Shown here piece by piece: positions 56,231 to 64,000 of a stretch of 64,000 nt of DNA. The notes under the pieces are model-generated. The model did not search any database and had not been told where the DNA came from. It worked only from the letters and a program-made list of their open reading frames with translations. The DNA is from Amazonocrinis nigriterrae CENA67 (GTDB taxonomy: Bacteria > Cyanobacteriota > Cyanobacteriia > Cyanobacteriales > Nostocaceae). The position numbers and the translations under genes were made by a program. The DNA lies in assembly GCF_016056305.1 (NCBI RefSeq), contig NZ_JAECZC010000001.1:161632-225631 (forward strand), in the 5' to 3' direction. Position 1 is the stretch's first letter. The number at the start of each line of letters is the position of its first letter.

Positions 56231-58138
56231 CTAGGCTGTGAAATTGTTTGCTGCGGTTGCTGTGACAATCTTTCGCACTTCGGCTTCTGTTAGACCTTTC
56301 TTAGCACTCAGCATCAAGGCTACTACCCCAGCAACATGAGGAGTTGCCATCGATGTTCCGGTCGAAAAACCATACTTATTACCAGGAAGTGTCGAATAAA
56401 TATTAACACCTGGGGCTGTAACGTAGCTAAGTAGGTCAGAGCCAGCTAAGTTAGAGAAGTCAGCCATATTTCCATACTTATCAACTGCTCCCACAGCCAG
56501 CCCCCAGTATTTGGCATAGATCGCAGGATAGTAGGGTTTTGAGCTACTTGCATTTCCTGCTGCCATGACAACGATCGCACCCTTGCTGCTAGCATATTGA
56601 ACAGCTGATTGAATATCATTATTAGGCTGTTCTTTTCCTAAGCTCAGGTTAATTACATTCGCGCCATTATCCGCAGCATAACGAATGCCTTTAGCGATCG
56701 CACTATCAGAGCCTGAACCATCATCACCTAAAACCTTAACTGGCATAATCTTGGCATTATAAGCAATGCCTGTCACACCAAAATTATTCTTCATCCCTGC
56801 AATAGTGCCAGCAACATGAGTGCCATGACCATTTTTGTCTAAAGTGTTGTTGTTGTTGCCAACAAAGTTCCAGCCGTAAACATCATCAACATAACCGTTG
56901 CCATCATCATCTTTACCGTTGCCTGCAATTTCTTTGGTATTTTTCCAGATATTAGCGCTTAAATCCTGATGGTTGCGGTCAACTCCACTATCCACAACAG
57001 CTACAGTAATTCCTTGACCTGTATATCCTTTTGCCCAGACTTCTGGCGCTTTGATGAGGTCTGCGCCCCAATTGTTACCCCCCAAGTTAGAAACATCAGC
57101 AAAAGTAGCCTGACCTAAAGCTTTCGCCACTGCTGCTGCTGCATTAATCAAGCCGTAGCCATTATTAGAACTAAAACTATTCTTGACACTGATAGCTTTA
57201 GCAAAGACGTTATTGCTTTCATTGGTTTCAATGACATTGTTGTAGCCATCAGCTTTGTACAACAGATAATAGCTACCTGCGGTGACATTCTTAACAATGC
57301 TGAGTGACGATGTTTGTGAACTGTAAGCACCTGCTGCAATACTTTCAACCTCGTTTGAGCCTAAATAAAGATCATCATTGCTCACAGTTTTATCTTTGGA
57401 CAAATAAAACATGGTAGAGCTAGGAAAAGCATTTCCAACACCTTGGTTTTTAATTTGATAACTGATTTTAAAGCTTTCTCCAACAGATACTGAACTAGGA
57501 GCCGAAGCATTTTGAACTATCAAGTCTGTCTTAATCAGATTGATATTGATGGATTGGGCAAAGACGTTATTGTTTTCATTACTTTCAATCAAATCGCCAT
57601 TGCCATCAGCTTGACATAACAAATAATAACTACCTGCGGCAATCCCATTGTTAATGTTGAGCGTCGTTGATTCTGAACTATAAGCACCTGCTGCAATACT
57701 ATCAACGTAGTCTGAGCCTAAGTAAATATCATCATCGCTGACATTTTTATCCTTAGATAGATAAAAAAGAGTATAGCTAGAGAAGGCATTTTCAGTGCCT
57801 TGGTTTTTGACCTGGTAGTCTAGTGTGATAGTGCTACCAACAGATGTTGAACCAGAAGATACAACATTTTGTACTATGAGGTCTGGCTGTGCAGGAGTAA
57901 TAGCAATGGTTTGAGCAGTAAAATTACTATTTATATTATTTGAAACAGTTGTATTAGCGGTACTATTATTTGATGATAATGCACTGCTTTTCTGAACTAA
58001 AAAACTACTATGAAGGCTTGATCTGAATATATCGTAAATACTGAACTGATGATTATAGTGATTAGTATACTCTTTAAAAGAGTTACCCTTTCTAGTAAGT
58101 TGATGAAGAATGCTGCTATTTTCTTGTGTAAATTTCAC
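56231..58138 (-). CDS. Subtilisin-like S8 peptidase with two CARDB domains
   Basis: A 635-residue protein. Residues about 85-195 and 205-315 are two CARDB (adhesive Ig-like) repeats (DLIVQNVVSSGSTSVGSTIT; LFYLSKDKNVSDDDIYLGSD). The S8 domain has Asp (TVAVVDSGVDRNHQDL, about 383), His (NGHGTHVAGTIAG, about 441) and Ser (GTSMATPHVAGVVAL, about 595). The N-terminal 80 residues show no clear signal peptide, so export may use another route. The catalytic triad is complete. Confidence 0.9.
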   Translation of the reverse strand: MKFTQENSSILHQLTRKGNSFKEYTNHYNHQFSIYDIFRSSLHSSFLVQKSSALSSNNSTANTTVSNNINSNFTAQTIAITPAQPDLIVQNVVSSGSTSVGSTITLDYQVKNQGTENAFSSYTLFYLSKDKNVSDDDIYLGSDYVDSIAAGAYSSESTTLNINNGIAAGSYYLLCQADGNGDLIESNENNNVFAQSININLIKTDLIVQNASAPSSVSVGESFKISYQIKNQGVGNAFPSSTMFYLSKDKTVSNDDLYLGSNEVESIAAGAYSSQTSSLSIVKNVTAGSYYLLYKADGYNNVIETNESNNVFAKAISVKNSFSSNNGYGLINAAAAVAKALGQATFADVSNLGGNNWGADLIKAPEVWAKGYTGQGITVAVVDSGVDRNHQDLSANIWKNTKEIAGNGKDDDGNGYVDDVYGWNFVGNNNNTLDKNGHGTHVAGTIAGMKNNFGVTGIAYNAKIMPVKVLGDDGSGSDSAIAKGIRYAADNGANVINLSLGKEQPNNDIQSAVQYASSKGAIVVMAAGNASSSKPYYPAIYAKYWGLAVGAVDKYGNMADFSNLAGSDLLSYVTAPGVNIYSTLPGNKYGFSTGTSMATPHVAGVVALMLSAKKGLTEAEVRKIVTATAANNFTA

Positions 58139-58474
58139 TTCGGTACTTTTATTGATGAATCACTAATTAATGCCTAAGTACTATCCAACTGAAAGTTGAA
58201 TTGTATACTGAAAATCAACAATACCAACATAGTTGGAAAAAGTCAACAAGAAGGGTGTGGAGGGTTGGGTGTAGGGTGTAGGGAAAATGAGTGTTTGCTC
58301 TGTTCCCATCACTAATTAAAGACCGCCAAATCAAAAATTGTGGCGTTTGCTCTGTACCGAGTTGGCTGCGCTGACTTTTCAGGGTATGTTGAAAAGGCAG
58401 GAATCATGCCACTTCAAGTGGTGCGAGGTTCAATTTCCTTACCTGTACGTAAGTCCTGATGAAAATACTGAAAA
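58139..58474. other. Intergenic region without recognised genes
   Basis: 336 bp between the S8 peptidase start and the GGDEF stop. It holds G-rich GGTTGGGTGTAGGGTG repeats and a small CCACTTCAAGTGG hairpin near 58410. No gene is supported. Confidence 0.5.
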
Positions 58475-59458
58475 TTAAGGGGGAAAAGGGTAGACAGTAA
58501 TTGTAGGGGATGATTGTTTGTTGTAGAGCTGAACGCGATCGCGTCCTTCTGTTTTTGCTTGATACAAGGCCCGATCAGCTGCGGCAATAATTGCTTGAAA
58601 GTCAGAATTGGGATGAGGGATTTCTGTGGCGATCCCAGCACTAATACTCACATAAGAACTAACTTGTGAGTTGTTATGGGGAATTGCCAGTGTACTGACA
58701 GCATAACAAATTGTTTGAGCTAGAACAAGAGCGCCTTCTGCATCTGTTTGAGGTAGAATCACAGCAAATTCCTCACCTCCATAACGGGCAACTAAATCAG
58801 CAGGGCGTTTTACAGTATTTTTGATCGCTTTAGCAATTGCTTGAAGACAGCGATCGCCTGCTTGATGTCCATAAGTATCATTGTATGATTTAAAAAAGTC
58901 AACATCACAAAGAATAAGAGACAAAGGCAGTTGTTCCCGTGCCATGCGTTGCCACTCTTGGGCACAATACTCTTCAAATCGGCGACGATTGGCTACTTGG
59001 GTTAACTCATCAATAGTTACTAATCGCTGCAATTCTTGGTTAGCTGCTTCCAACTGTCGCTGAAGCTGAGATTGCTGAATCAAGCGTTTTACCCGCTGAC
59101 GCAAAACTGGCCAGTGAATTGGTTTAGTAACATAATCGATGGCACCCACTTCAAATGCACGGTCAACAGACTCTTGATCCTCTAATCCTGTAATCATCAA
59201 AATAGGAGTGTATTTGCTAGAATCCAGACATTGCAATTGAGTGCAGCAATCGAATCCATCCATATCTGGCATGATTGCATCAAGTAGCACTATATCAGGG
59301 CGCCGTTGTTGGAAAATAGTTAAAGCTTCTCTACCATCTTGAGCTTCTACGGTGCGATAGCCTTCACACTGTAGAGAAAGCCGTAACTGCATCCTAATAA
59401 AAGGTTCATCATCAACAATTAGAACTAAAGATGGCTCTTCTGGAGAAATGGTGGTCAT
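58475..59458 (-). CDS. Response regulator with GGDEF diguanylate cyclase
   Basis: A 327-residue protein. An N-terminal receiver (residues 10-125) has the phosphorylation Asp60 in IVLLDAIMPDMDGF and Lys112 in YVTKPI. After a helix (about 125-150), the GGDEF domain carries GGEEF (227-231) with LILCDVDFFKSYNDTYGHQA. The I-site RxxD is not clear. It would make cyclic di-GMP on phosphorylation. Its ATG overlaps the stop of the large hybrid kinase by four bases (ATGA), so the kinase is the likely partner. Confidence 0.9.
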   Translation of the reverse strand: MTTISPEEPSLVLIVDDEPFIRMQLRLSLQCEGYRTVEAQDGREALTIFQQRRPDIVLLDAIMPDMDGFDCCTQLQCLDSSKYTPILMITGLEDQESVDRAFEVGAIDYVTKPIHWPVLRQRVKRLIQQSQLQRQLEAANQELQRLVTIDELTQVANRRRFEEYCAQEWQRMAREQLPLSLILCDVDFFKSYNDTYGHQAGDRCLQAIAKAIKNTVKRPADLVARYGGEEFAVILPQTDAEGALVLAQTICYAVSTLAIPHNNSQVSSYVSISAGIATEIPHPNSDFQAIIAAADRALYQAKTEGRDRVQLYNKQSSPTITVYPFPP

Positions 59459-62400
59459 TGTTCCAATTTCTCCAGTTCTGTTTGCAAAGCAGTTTTGACT
59501 TGTTCAAATTCTTTGTGAAGCCGTAAGTAGATTTCTAAACTTCCTTGGAGATTGTTTCTTTGTCCTTGTATTTCTAACTGTTTGCAAAGCTGTGCTAAGA
59601 GTGCTGCTCCTACAGAGGCACTGCTAGACTTGAGGTTGTGGGCGTTTTTCCATACAGCTTGGGCATCTTGATTTGTGACGCCTGCTTTGATGTTTTTGAT
59701 CAGCTTGGGGGTTTCAGTGAGATAGCAATTGATTAGTTCTGCAAATGCCATCGTATCTCCTCCCAACATATCTCGCAAAGAATCCAGAATTTTGACATCA
59801 ATTGTGACATGTTCTAAATTCTGAGTTTTCAATTTTGTGAAGTTTTGCTTTTCCCCCAATGTGCTTTGAAAACTCGTATCTGTAGCTTGCTGGGTTTGGG
59901 AAGTTAATTTAGAACTAAGGCGGACTTGGCATTTGCTCAGTGCTTGAGTTAACTCCTTAATTTGCACAGGTTTACTAATGTAGTCATTCATACCAGCAGC
60001 CAGACAGGCTTCGCGATCGCCCCGCATGGCATTGGCAGTCATGGCGATAATATAAGGACGAGAACTAACTTCCCATTCCTGACAAATTCTCCGGCTGGCT
60101 TCCAGACCATCCATTACAGGCATGTTGACATCCATTAATACTATGTCGTATGGCTTTTGTTGTAATGCTTGGAGGACTTCTAGCCCATTGGCTGCGACAT
60201 CTGCCTGATAACCAATTTTCCGCAGCATCAAAAGAGCAACTTTTTGATTCATAGCTGTATCTTCTGCCAGAAGAATTCGCAGTGGTACTCGTTTTACCAA
60301 AAACGAAGCAGTTTCAGGAGGATGAGGACGAGAGACAGTAGTTAGCAGAGGCTGATCTCCCAAAGCCTGGGCAAGAACATTATAAAGTTGAGACTGTTTG
60401 ATGGGTTTGCTCAAATAGGTAACAAACTCGATATCATCAAAGTCTGACCTAATCTCTGATTTACCCAAGGAAGTCAATATTACCAAAGGCAGGTTTTGAT
60501 AACCAGGAAGTTTGCAGATTTCCCGAACTAGGGTGAAGTTATGCATCTGTGGGATCTGCATATCCACAATAGCGATATCAAACTGTGTTTCCTTGCTCAT
60601 TAAAGCTAAAGCTTCTTCACCCGACTTAGCAGTCAAAACTTGCATCTGCCGGAACTCGGCTTGCAAGCTGAGTATTTTGCGAGTAGTAGGATTGTTGTCC
60701 ACAATCAACAAGCGCTTAGCAGCAAGCTGGGCTAAATAAATATGAGATTCACCTGGCTGTGGATTGGCAACCACTGGCACAGTAATAGTGAAATAGAAAG
60801 TAGAACCTGGGAAAGAGTGAGTTGAACAGACTAGCTTTTCACCTTGCCATCCCAAAGAAGGATTACCACCGACACAACCCTGACTTTCCACCCAAAGGCT
60901 GCCGCCCATCATATCACCTAAGCGTTTGCTAATCACCAGCCCCAGTCCCGTACCACCATATTGTCGAGTCATGGAAGCATCTGCTTGAGTGAAGGGTTGA
61001 AATAACCGCTCCATTTTTTCTGGGGGGATGCCAATGCCTGTGTCTTCAATGCTAAATAGAATTTGGGTACTGGGGACTGAGTATTGGGGACTGGGTACTG
61101 GGGACTGGGTACTGGGGACTGGGGACTGGGTAGAGATTTTTTTGAGGATTTGGTTGGGGTGAGAATTTTTATCTAAATATTGCCAATCCTTAATTCCCAA
61201 TTCAAGTTGTTTGGCACGAACAGATAGTACTACTTCTCCTTCTTTGGTAAATTTAATGGCATTGTTGAGGAGATTCATTAAAATTTGGCGTACACGAGTC
61301 AAATCACCGACAATCTGCACAGGTACTTGCGGATAGATTAGGTAAGCCAGTGCAATATCTTTTTGGGCTGCTTTCGGGGCTAAAATGTCAATTACTTGCT
61401 CTACGCAGGCTTTCAAATCAAAAGGCTGTTTTTCCAGCTCTAACTTGCCCGACTCAATTTTGGAGAAATCCAAAATATCGTTGATAATAGTGAGCAAAGC
61501 GTCTCCGCTAGTACGAACTGTTTCTACAAGGTCTTGCTGTTGGGAAGTCAGTTCAGTATTTAGCAGTAGTTCTGTCATGCCAATAACAGCATTCATGGGA
61601 GTGCGAATCTCATGACTCATCATTGCTAAAAACTCACTTTTAGCTCGATTTGCTGCTTCTGCCTGACGCTTTGCTTGCTCTAAAGCAAAGTTTTTCCAAG
61701 TGAGTTCTTCCCGTCGATGAGTTTCTTGCTCTAACAAATGAGCCTGTGCTAGTGCAATACCTAGTTGAGATGCAACTGCTTCTAGTAATTCAATTTCGTC
61801 TGGTGTCCACTGGCGAAAATGGTTGCACTGGTGTAGGCTAATTGCTCCATTAGGTTGTCCTTGATAGGAAGTGCGGACTGACAACATGGACTTCAGCCCA
61901 ATTTCTTCGCAGTTCGATTCAGTCACAGCAGGTAAACCATTAACTTCCACATCTGGGGAGGTGTAGATGCAAAGGGGCTGATCGTTAGACATGGCCGTAT
62001 CCTGTGCCATCAACTGTTGCACATGAGGATTGTCAATCATGGGAATCTCCATGTTCAGCATGGAGCTGTAACCAGAGACAACATACTCTGCAACTATGGG
62101 AATGCGTGGTGTGGGGTCGCTAATGTAAGAGTGGATCAAACAGCGGCTTACACCAAACGCTTGACCAATTTGGGTGGCGGCTGTCTGGAAGATTTCTTTG
62201 GTGTCGAGACTCTGACGAATTTTGTGAGTAATTTGTTCAAGCAGCAGCGTCCGATGTAATTGTCGTTGCAGTGTCTCCTGTGCTTTTACGCGTTCGGTGA
62301 TGTCTTTGGTTGAGCCAACCATCCGCACTGGATTACCCTGTTGATCCCATTGAGCGATAGCATGTACTAGTACCCACTTATAGCTGCCATCATGACAGCG

Positions 62401-64000
62401 CAAACGATACTCAACAATATAGTTGGGTATTTGCCGACTGAGATACTCTTGCTGAATGGCTATTACCCAGTCGAAATCATCAGGATGGATGGATTTGACC
62501 CAATCATCATAGCTGATAATCAGCTGATGGTCTGGTTCTCCTACAAGTTCAGCCCACTTGGCAGAGCGAAAAGTTTGATTTGTGATGATGTTCCAATCCC
62601 AAATTGCATCTTGGTTAGCTTCGATTACTAGTTGCCAGCGCTCTTCACTTTCCCTGAGTGCTGCTTCTGCACGTTTGCGTTCGGTGATATCATGATTCAC
62701 GCCAATGGTAGCAAAAGTTTGCCCTTGTTCATCGTGCAAGGGTAATATTGTTGTTTCGCAAATTCTCTCGTTGCCATCTTTGCGAATAAAGACTATTTCA
62801 CCAGACCAGCGTCCTTGGTGATTAAGTTCTTCAACAATTGCGGCAGTAAGTGTTGTGTTTTGTTCAGGTTTATTTAATATACTGGGGGTTTTACCCAAAA
62901 CATCTGCTTTGCTATAGCCAAAGATTCTCTCAGCAGCAGGATTCCAGTCAACAATATTTCCTTTTAGATCGGTGATGATAACGCCATCATGCATGTTCTC
63001 AAAAGTCAGAGCTTGGCGACGCAGAGATGCTTCTGCAAGTTTGCGTTCGCGCAGTGCGGCTTGTCGTTCGCTAATATCAACACAGGAACCGATAAAACCT
63101 GCAAAGCTACCATCAGAATTAAATCTTGGGATGCCAGTATCCAAAATCCAGCGATATTCACCGTCATAACGCCGCAGACGAAACTCCATTTCAAATGATT
63201 GCTGGGTTGCAAAGGCTCTAAAATAGGTATCGAGGCTATTTTGTAAGTCCTCTGGATGGACTCCTTCAGCCCAACCATGACCAAGTTCTTGTTCTAAAGT
63301 TCGTCCAGTGAAGTTTAGCCAGGTTTGATTAAAGAAGGTACGCAGGGCATTAGTGTCAGATACCCACAACAAAACAGGGGCACTGTCTGCCATTGTCCGA
63401 AATCGGGCTTCACTTTCTTTTAATGCTTCTTCCATTTGTTTGCGGATGGTGATGTCGGTGTAAGACCCCACCATCCGCACTGCATTTCCTTGTTCATCCC
63501 AAAGTGCTTTTCCCCGGTCGAGTATCCACTTGTAGCTACCGTTCTTACACTGTACTCGATGCTCGTTAGTGTAGAAGGGGGTTTTCTTGGCAAAATGATC
63601 TTGAATCATTTGCACAACTGATTCCAAGTCATCTGGATGAATTCGCTTTATCCATTCTTCCAAATGGTTGGAAATTTCCTGGTCTTCATAACCCAACATT
63701 TCCTTCCAGCGGAGAGAAAAGAAGACTTCGTTGGTTCTGACGTTCCAGTCCCAAATGCCATCATGATTTCCTTGGAGTGCTAGTTGCCAACGCTCTTCTT
63801 TTTCTCTGAGGGCTGCTTCTTGACAAGCGCGATCGCTAATATCATTTTGAATGCCAATGAAGTGAGTTAATTGTCCATTTTCGTCATGAATAGGAGAGAT
63901 ACTCAGTTCATTCCAAAATAATGTGCCATCTTTACGATAGTTATGTAGAATAACCCGACAGCTCTTTCCTGTTTTAATAGCTTTTCGTAGTTCGTTGATT
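59455..64000 (-). CDS. Large PAS/GAF hybrid histidine kinase (5' end beyond window)
   Basis: The frame remains open to the window end; an internal Met at 63699 is not the start because PAS sequence continues upstream ([20 protein letters not shown]). Visible order: at least five PAS/PAC units, GAF ([20 protein letters not shown]), HisKA ([20 protein letters not shown]), HATPase ([46 protein letters not shown]), receiver 1 ([13 protein letters not shown]), receiver 2 ([13 protein letters not shown]), and Hpt ([17 protein letters not shown]). It is soluble and multi-sensor. A repeat-coded insert lies between the two HATPase motifs. It is followed by the GGDEF regulator with a 4-bp overlap. Confidence 0.9.
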   Translation of the reverse strand, partial: INELRKAIKTGKSCRVILHNYRKDGTLFWNELSISPIHDENGQLTHFIGIQNDISDRACQEAALREKEERWQLALQGNHDGIWDWNVRTNEVFFSLRWKEMLGYEDQEISNHLEEWIKRIHPDDLESVVQMIQDHFAKKTPFYTNEHRVQCKNGSYKWILDRGKALWDEQGNAVRMVGSYTDITIRKQMEEALKESEARFRTMADSAPVLLWVSDTNALRTFFNQTWLNFTGRTLEQELGHGWAEGVHPEDLQNSLDTYFRAFATQQSFEMEFRLRRYDGEYRWILDTGIPRFNSDGSFAGFIGSCVDISERQAALRERKLAEASLRRQALTFENMHDGVIITDLKGNIVDWNPAAERIFGYSKADVLGKTPSILNKPEQNTTLTAAIVEELNHQGRWSGEIVFIRKDGNERICETTILPLHDEQGQTFATIGVNHDITERKRAEAALRESEERWQLVIEANQDAIWDWNIITNQTFRSAKWAELVGEPDHQLIISYDDWVKSIHPDDFDWVIAIQQEYLSRQIPNYIVEYRLRCHDGSYKWVLVHAIAQWDQQGNPVRMVGSTKDITERVKAQETLQRQLHRTLLLEQITHKIRQSLDTKEIFQTAATQIGQAFGVSRCLIHSYISDPTPRIPIVAEYVVSGYSSMLNMEIPMIDNPHVQQLMAQDTAMSNDQPLCIYTSPDVEVNGLPAVTESNCEEIGLKSMLSVRTSYQGQPNGAISLHQCNHFRQWTPDEIELLEAVASQLGIALAQAHLLEQETHRREELTWKNFALEQAKRQAEAANRAKSEFLAMMSHEIRTPMNAVIGMTELLLNTELTSQQQDLVETVRTSGDALLTIINDILDFSKIESGKLELEKQPFDLKACVEQVIDILAPKAAQKDIALAYLIYPQVPVQIVGDLTRVRQILMNLLNNAIKFTKEGEVVLSVRAKQLELGIKDWQYLDKNSHPNQILKKISTQSPVPSTQSPVPSPQYSVPSTQILFSIEDTGIGIPPEKMERLFQPFTQADASMTRQYGGTGLGLVISKRLGDMMGGSLWVESQGCVGGNPSLGWQGEKLVCSTHSFPGSTFYFTITVPVVANPQPGESHIYLAQLAAKRLLIVDNNPTTRKILSLQAEFRQMQVLTAKSGEEALALMSKETQFDIAIVDMQIPQMHNFTLVREICKLPGYQNLPLVILTSLGKSEIRSDFDDIEFVTYLSKPIKQSQLYNVLAQALGDQPLLTTVSRPHPPETASFLVKRVPLRILLAEDTAMNQKVALLMLRKIGYQADVAANGLEVLQALQQKPYDIVLMDVNMPVMDGLEASRRICQEWEVSSRPYIIAMTANAMRGDREACLAAGMNDYISKPVQIKELTQALSKCQVRLSSKLTSQTQQATDTSFQSTLGEKQNFTKLKTQNLEHVTIDVKILDSLRDMLGGDTMAFAELINCYLTETPKLIKNIKAGVTNQDAQAVWKNAHNLKSSSASVGAALLAQLCKQLEIQGQRNNLQGSLEIYLRLHKEFEQVKTALQTELEKLEQ
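61059..61133. repeat. Tandem repeat inside the HATPase part of the hybrid kinase gene
   Basis: GGGTACT/GGGGACT heptamer-like units code in frame for a Pro/Ser/Gln-rich stretch ([15 protein letters not shown]) inside the ATPase domain, just before [13 protein letters not shown]. The same family is found in the spacer near 51175-51200. Confidence 0.85.

Overview
This 64 kb window comes from a filamentous, Nostocales-type cyanobacterium. The evidence is abundant GCGATCGC (HIP1) octamers, short tandemly repeated heptamer families between and inside genes, a kaiABC cluster, a DUF1825 protein, a Ycf20 protein, a photosystem II S4-domain protein and an IS701-type insertion sequence. The DNA is AT-rich with many long intergenic spacers.

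Layout. 1-10.5 kb is ordinary chromosome: DUF2278/lamin-tail protein, pyrF, tyrS, a class A penicillin-binding protein, DUF1825, TM2/SHOCT and helix-hairpin-helix proteins, signal peptidase I and a PHP phosphoesterase. 10.6-23.2 kb is a decaying defence island: a cysteine desulfurase broken by an 8-bp tandem duplication, a MORC/GHKL ATPase, a truncated SF2 helicase, an HTH-HNH nuclease with a 24-bp palindrome in its divergent promoter, a nuclease-like DUF4351 gene split by an IS701-family element, a large P-loop ATPase with two in-frame TGA codons, and a DUF4007 gene. 23,636-35,544 is a complete type V-K CRISPR-associated transposon (CAST): TGTACA ends, 5-bp target duplication AAAAT, tnsB, tnsC, tniQ, cargo (a CHAT-protease/TPR protein and two small genes), the MerR-type repressor cvkR, cas12k, tracrRNA, a minimal CRISPR array and a delocalised homing crRNA. 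35.55 kb onward returns to chromosome: tRNA-Val, a decayed gene, an SDR, the PSII S4 protein, small membrane and hypothetical proteins, a TolC-like protein, kaiC-kaiB-kaiA with a divergent hybrid kinase, a family-39-like glycosyltransferase, a lipoprotein, Ycf20, glycerate kinase, a ModA-like binding protein, a PEP-CTERM protein, a subtilisin-like protease, and a GGDEF response regulator overlapping a very large hybrid kinase that runs off the window end.

How it works together. The central story is the CAST. Its delocalised spacer (35329-35346) matches 18/18 nt of the adjacent tRNA-Val gene next to a GTT PAM, and the CRISPR-side end of the transposon lies 57 bp beyond that PAM. The sequence therefore records RNA-guided homing into this tRNA. 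tnsB, cas12k, cvkR, tracrRNA and both ends look intact, but tnsC is frameshifted and tniQ has an in-frame TAG, so the element is probably immobile now unless these are sequencing errors. Gene disruptions cluster strongly in the island and CAST (10.6-36 kb), while the flanking chromosomal genes are open, which argues for real decay. All functional statements come from sequence reading and remembered family knowledge; no database search was run.
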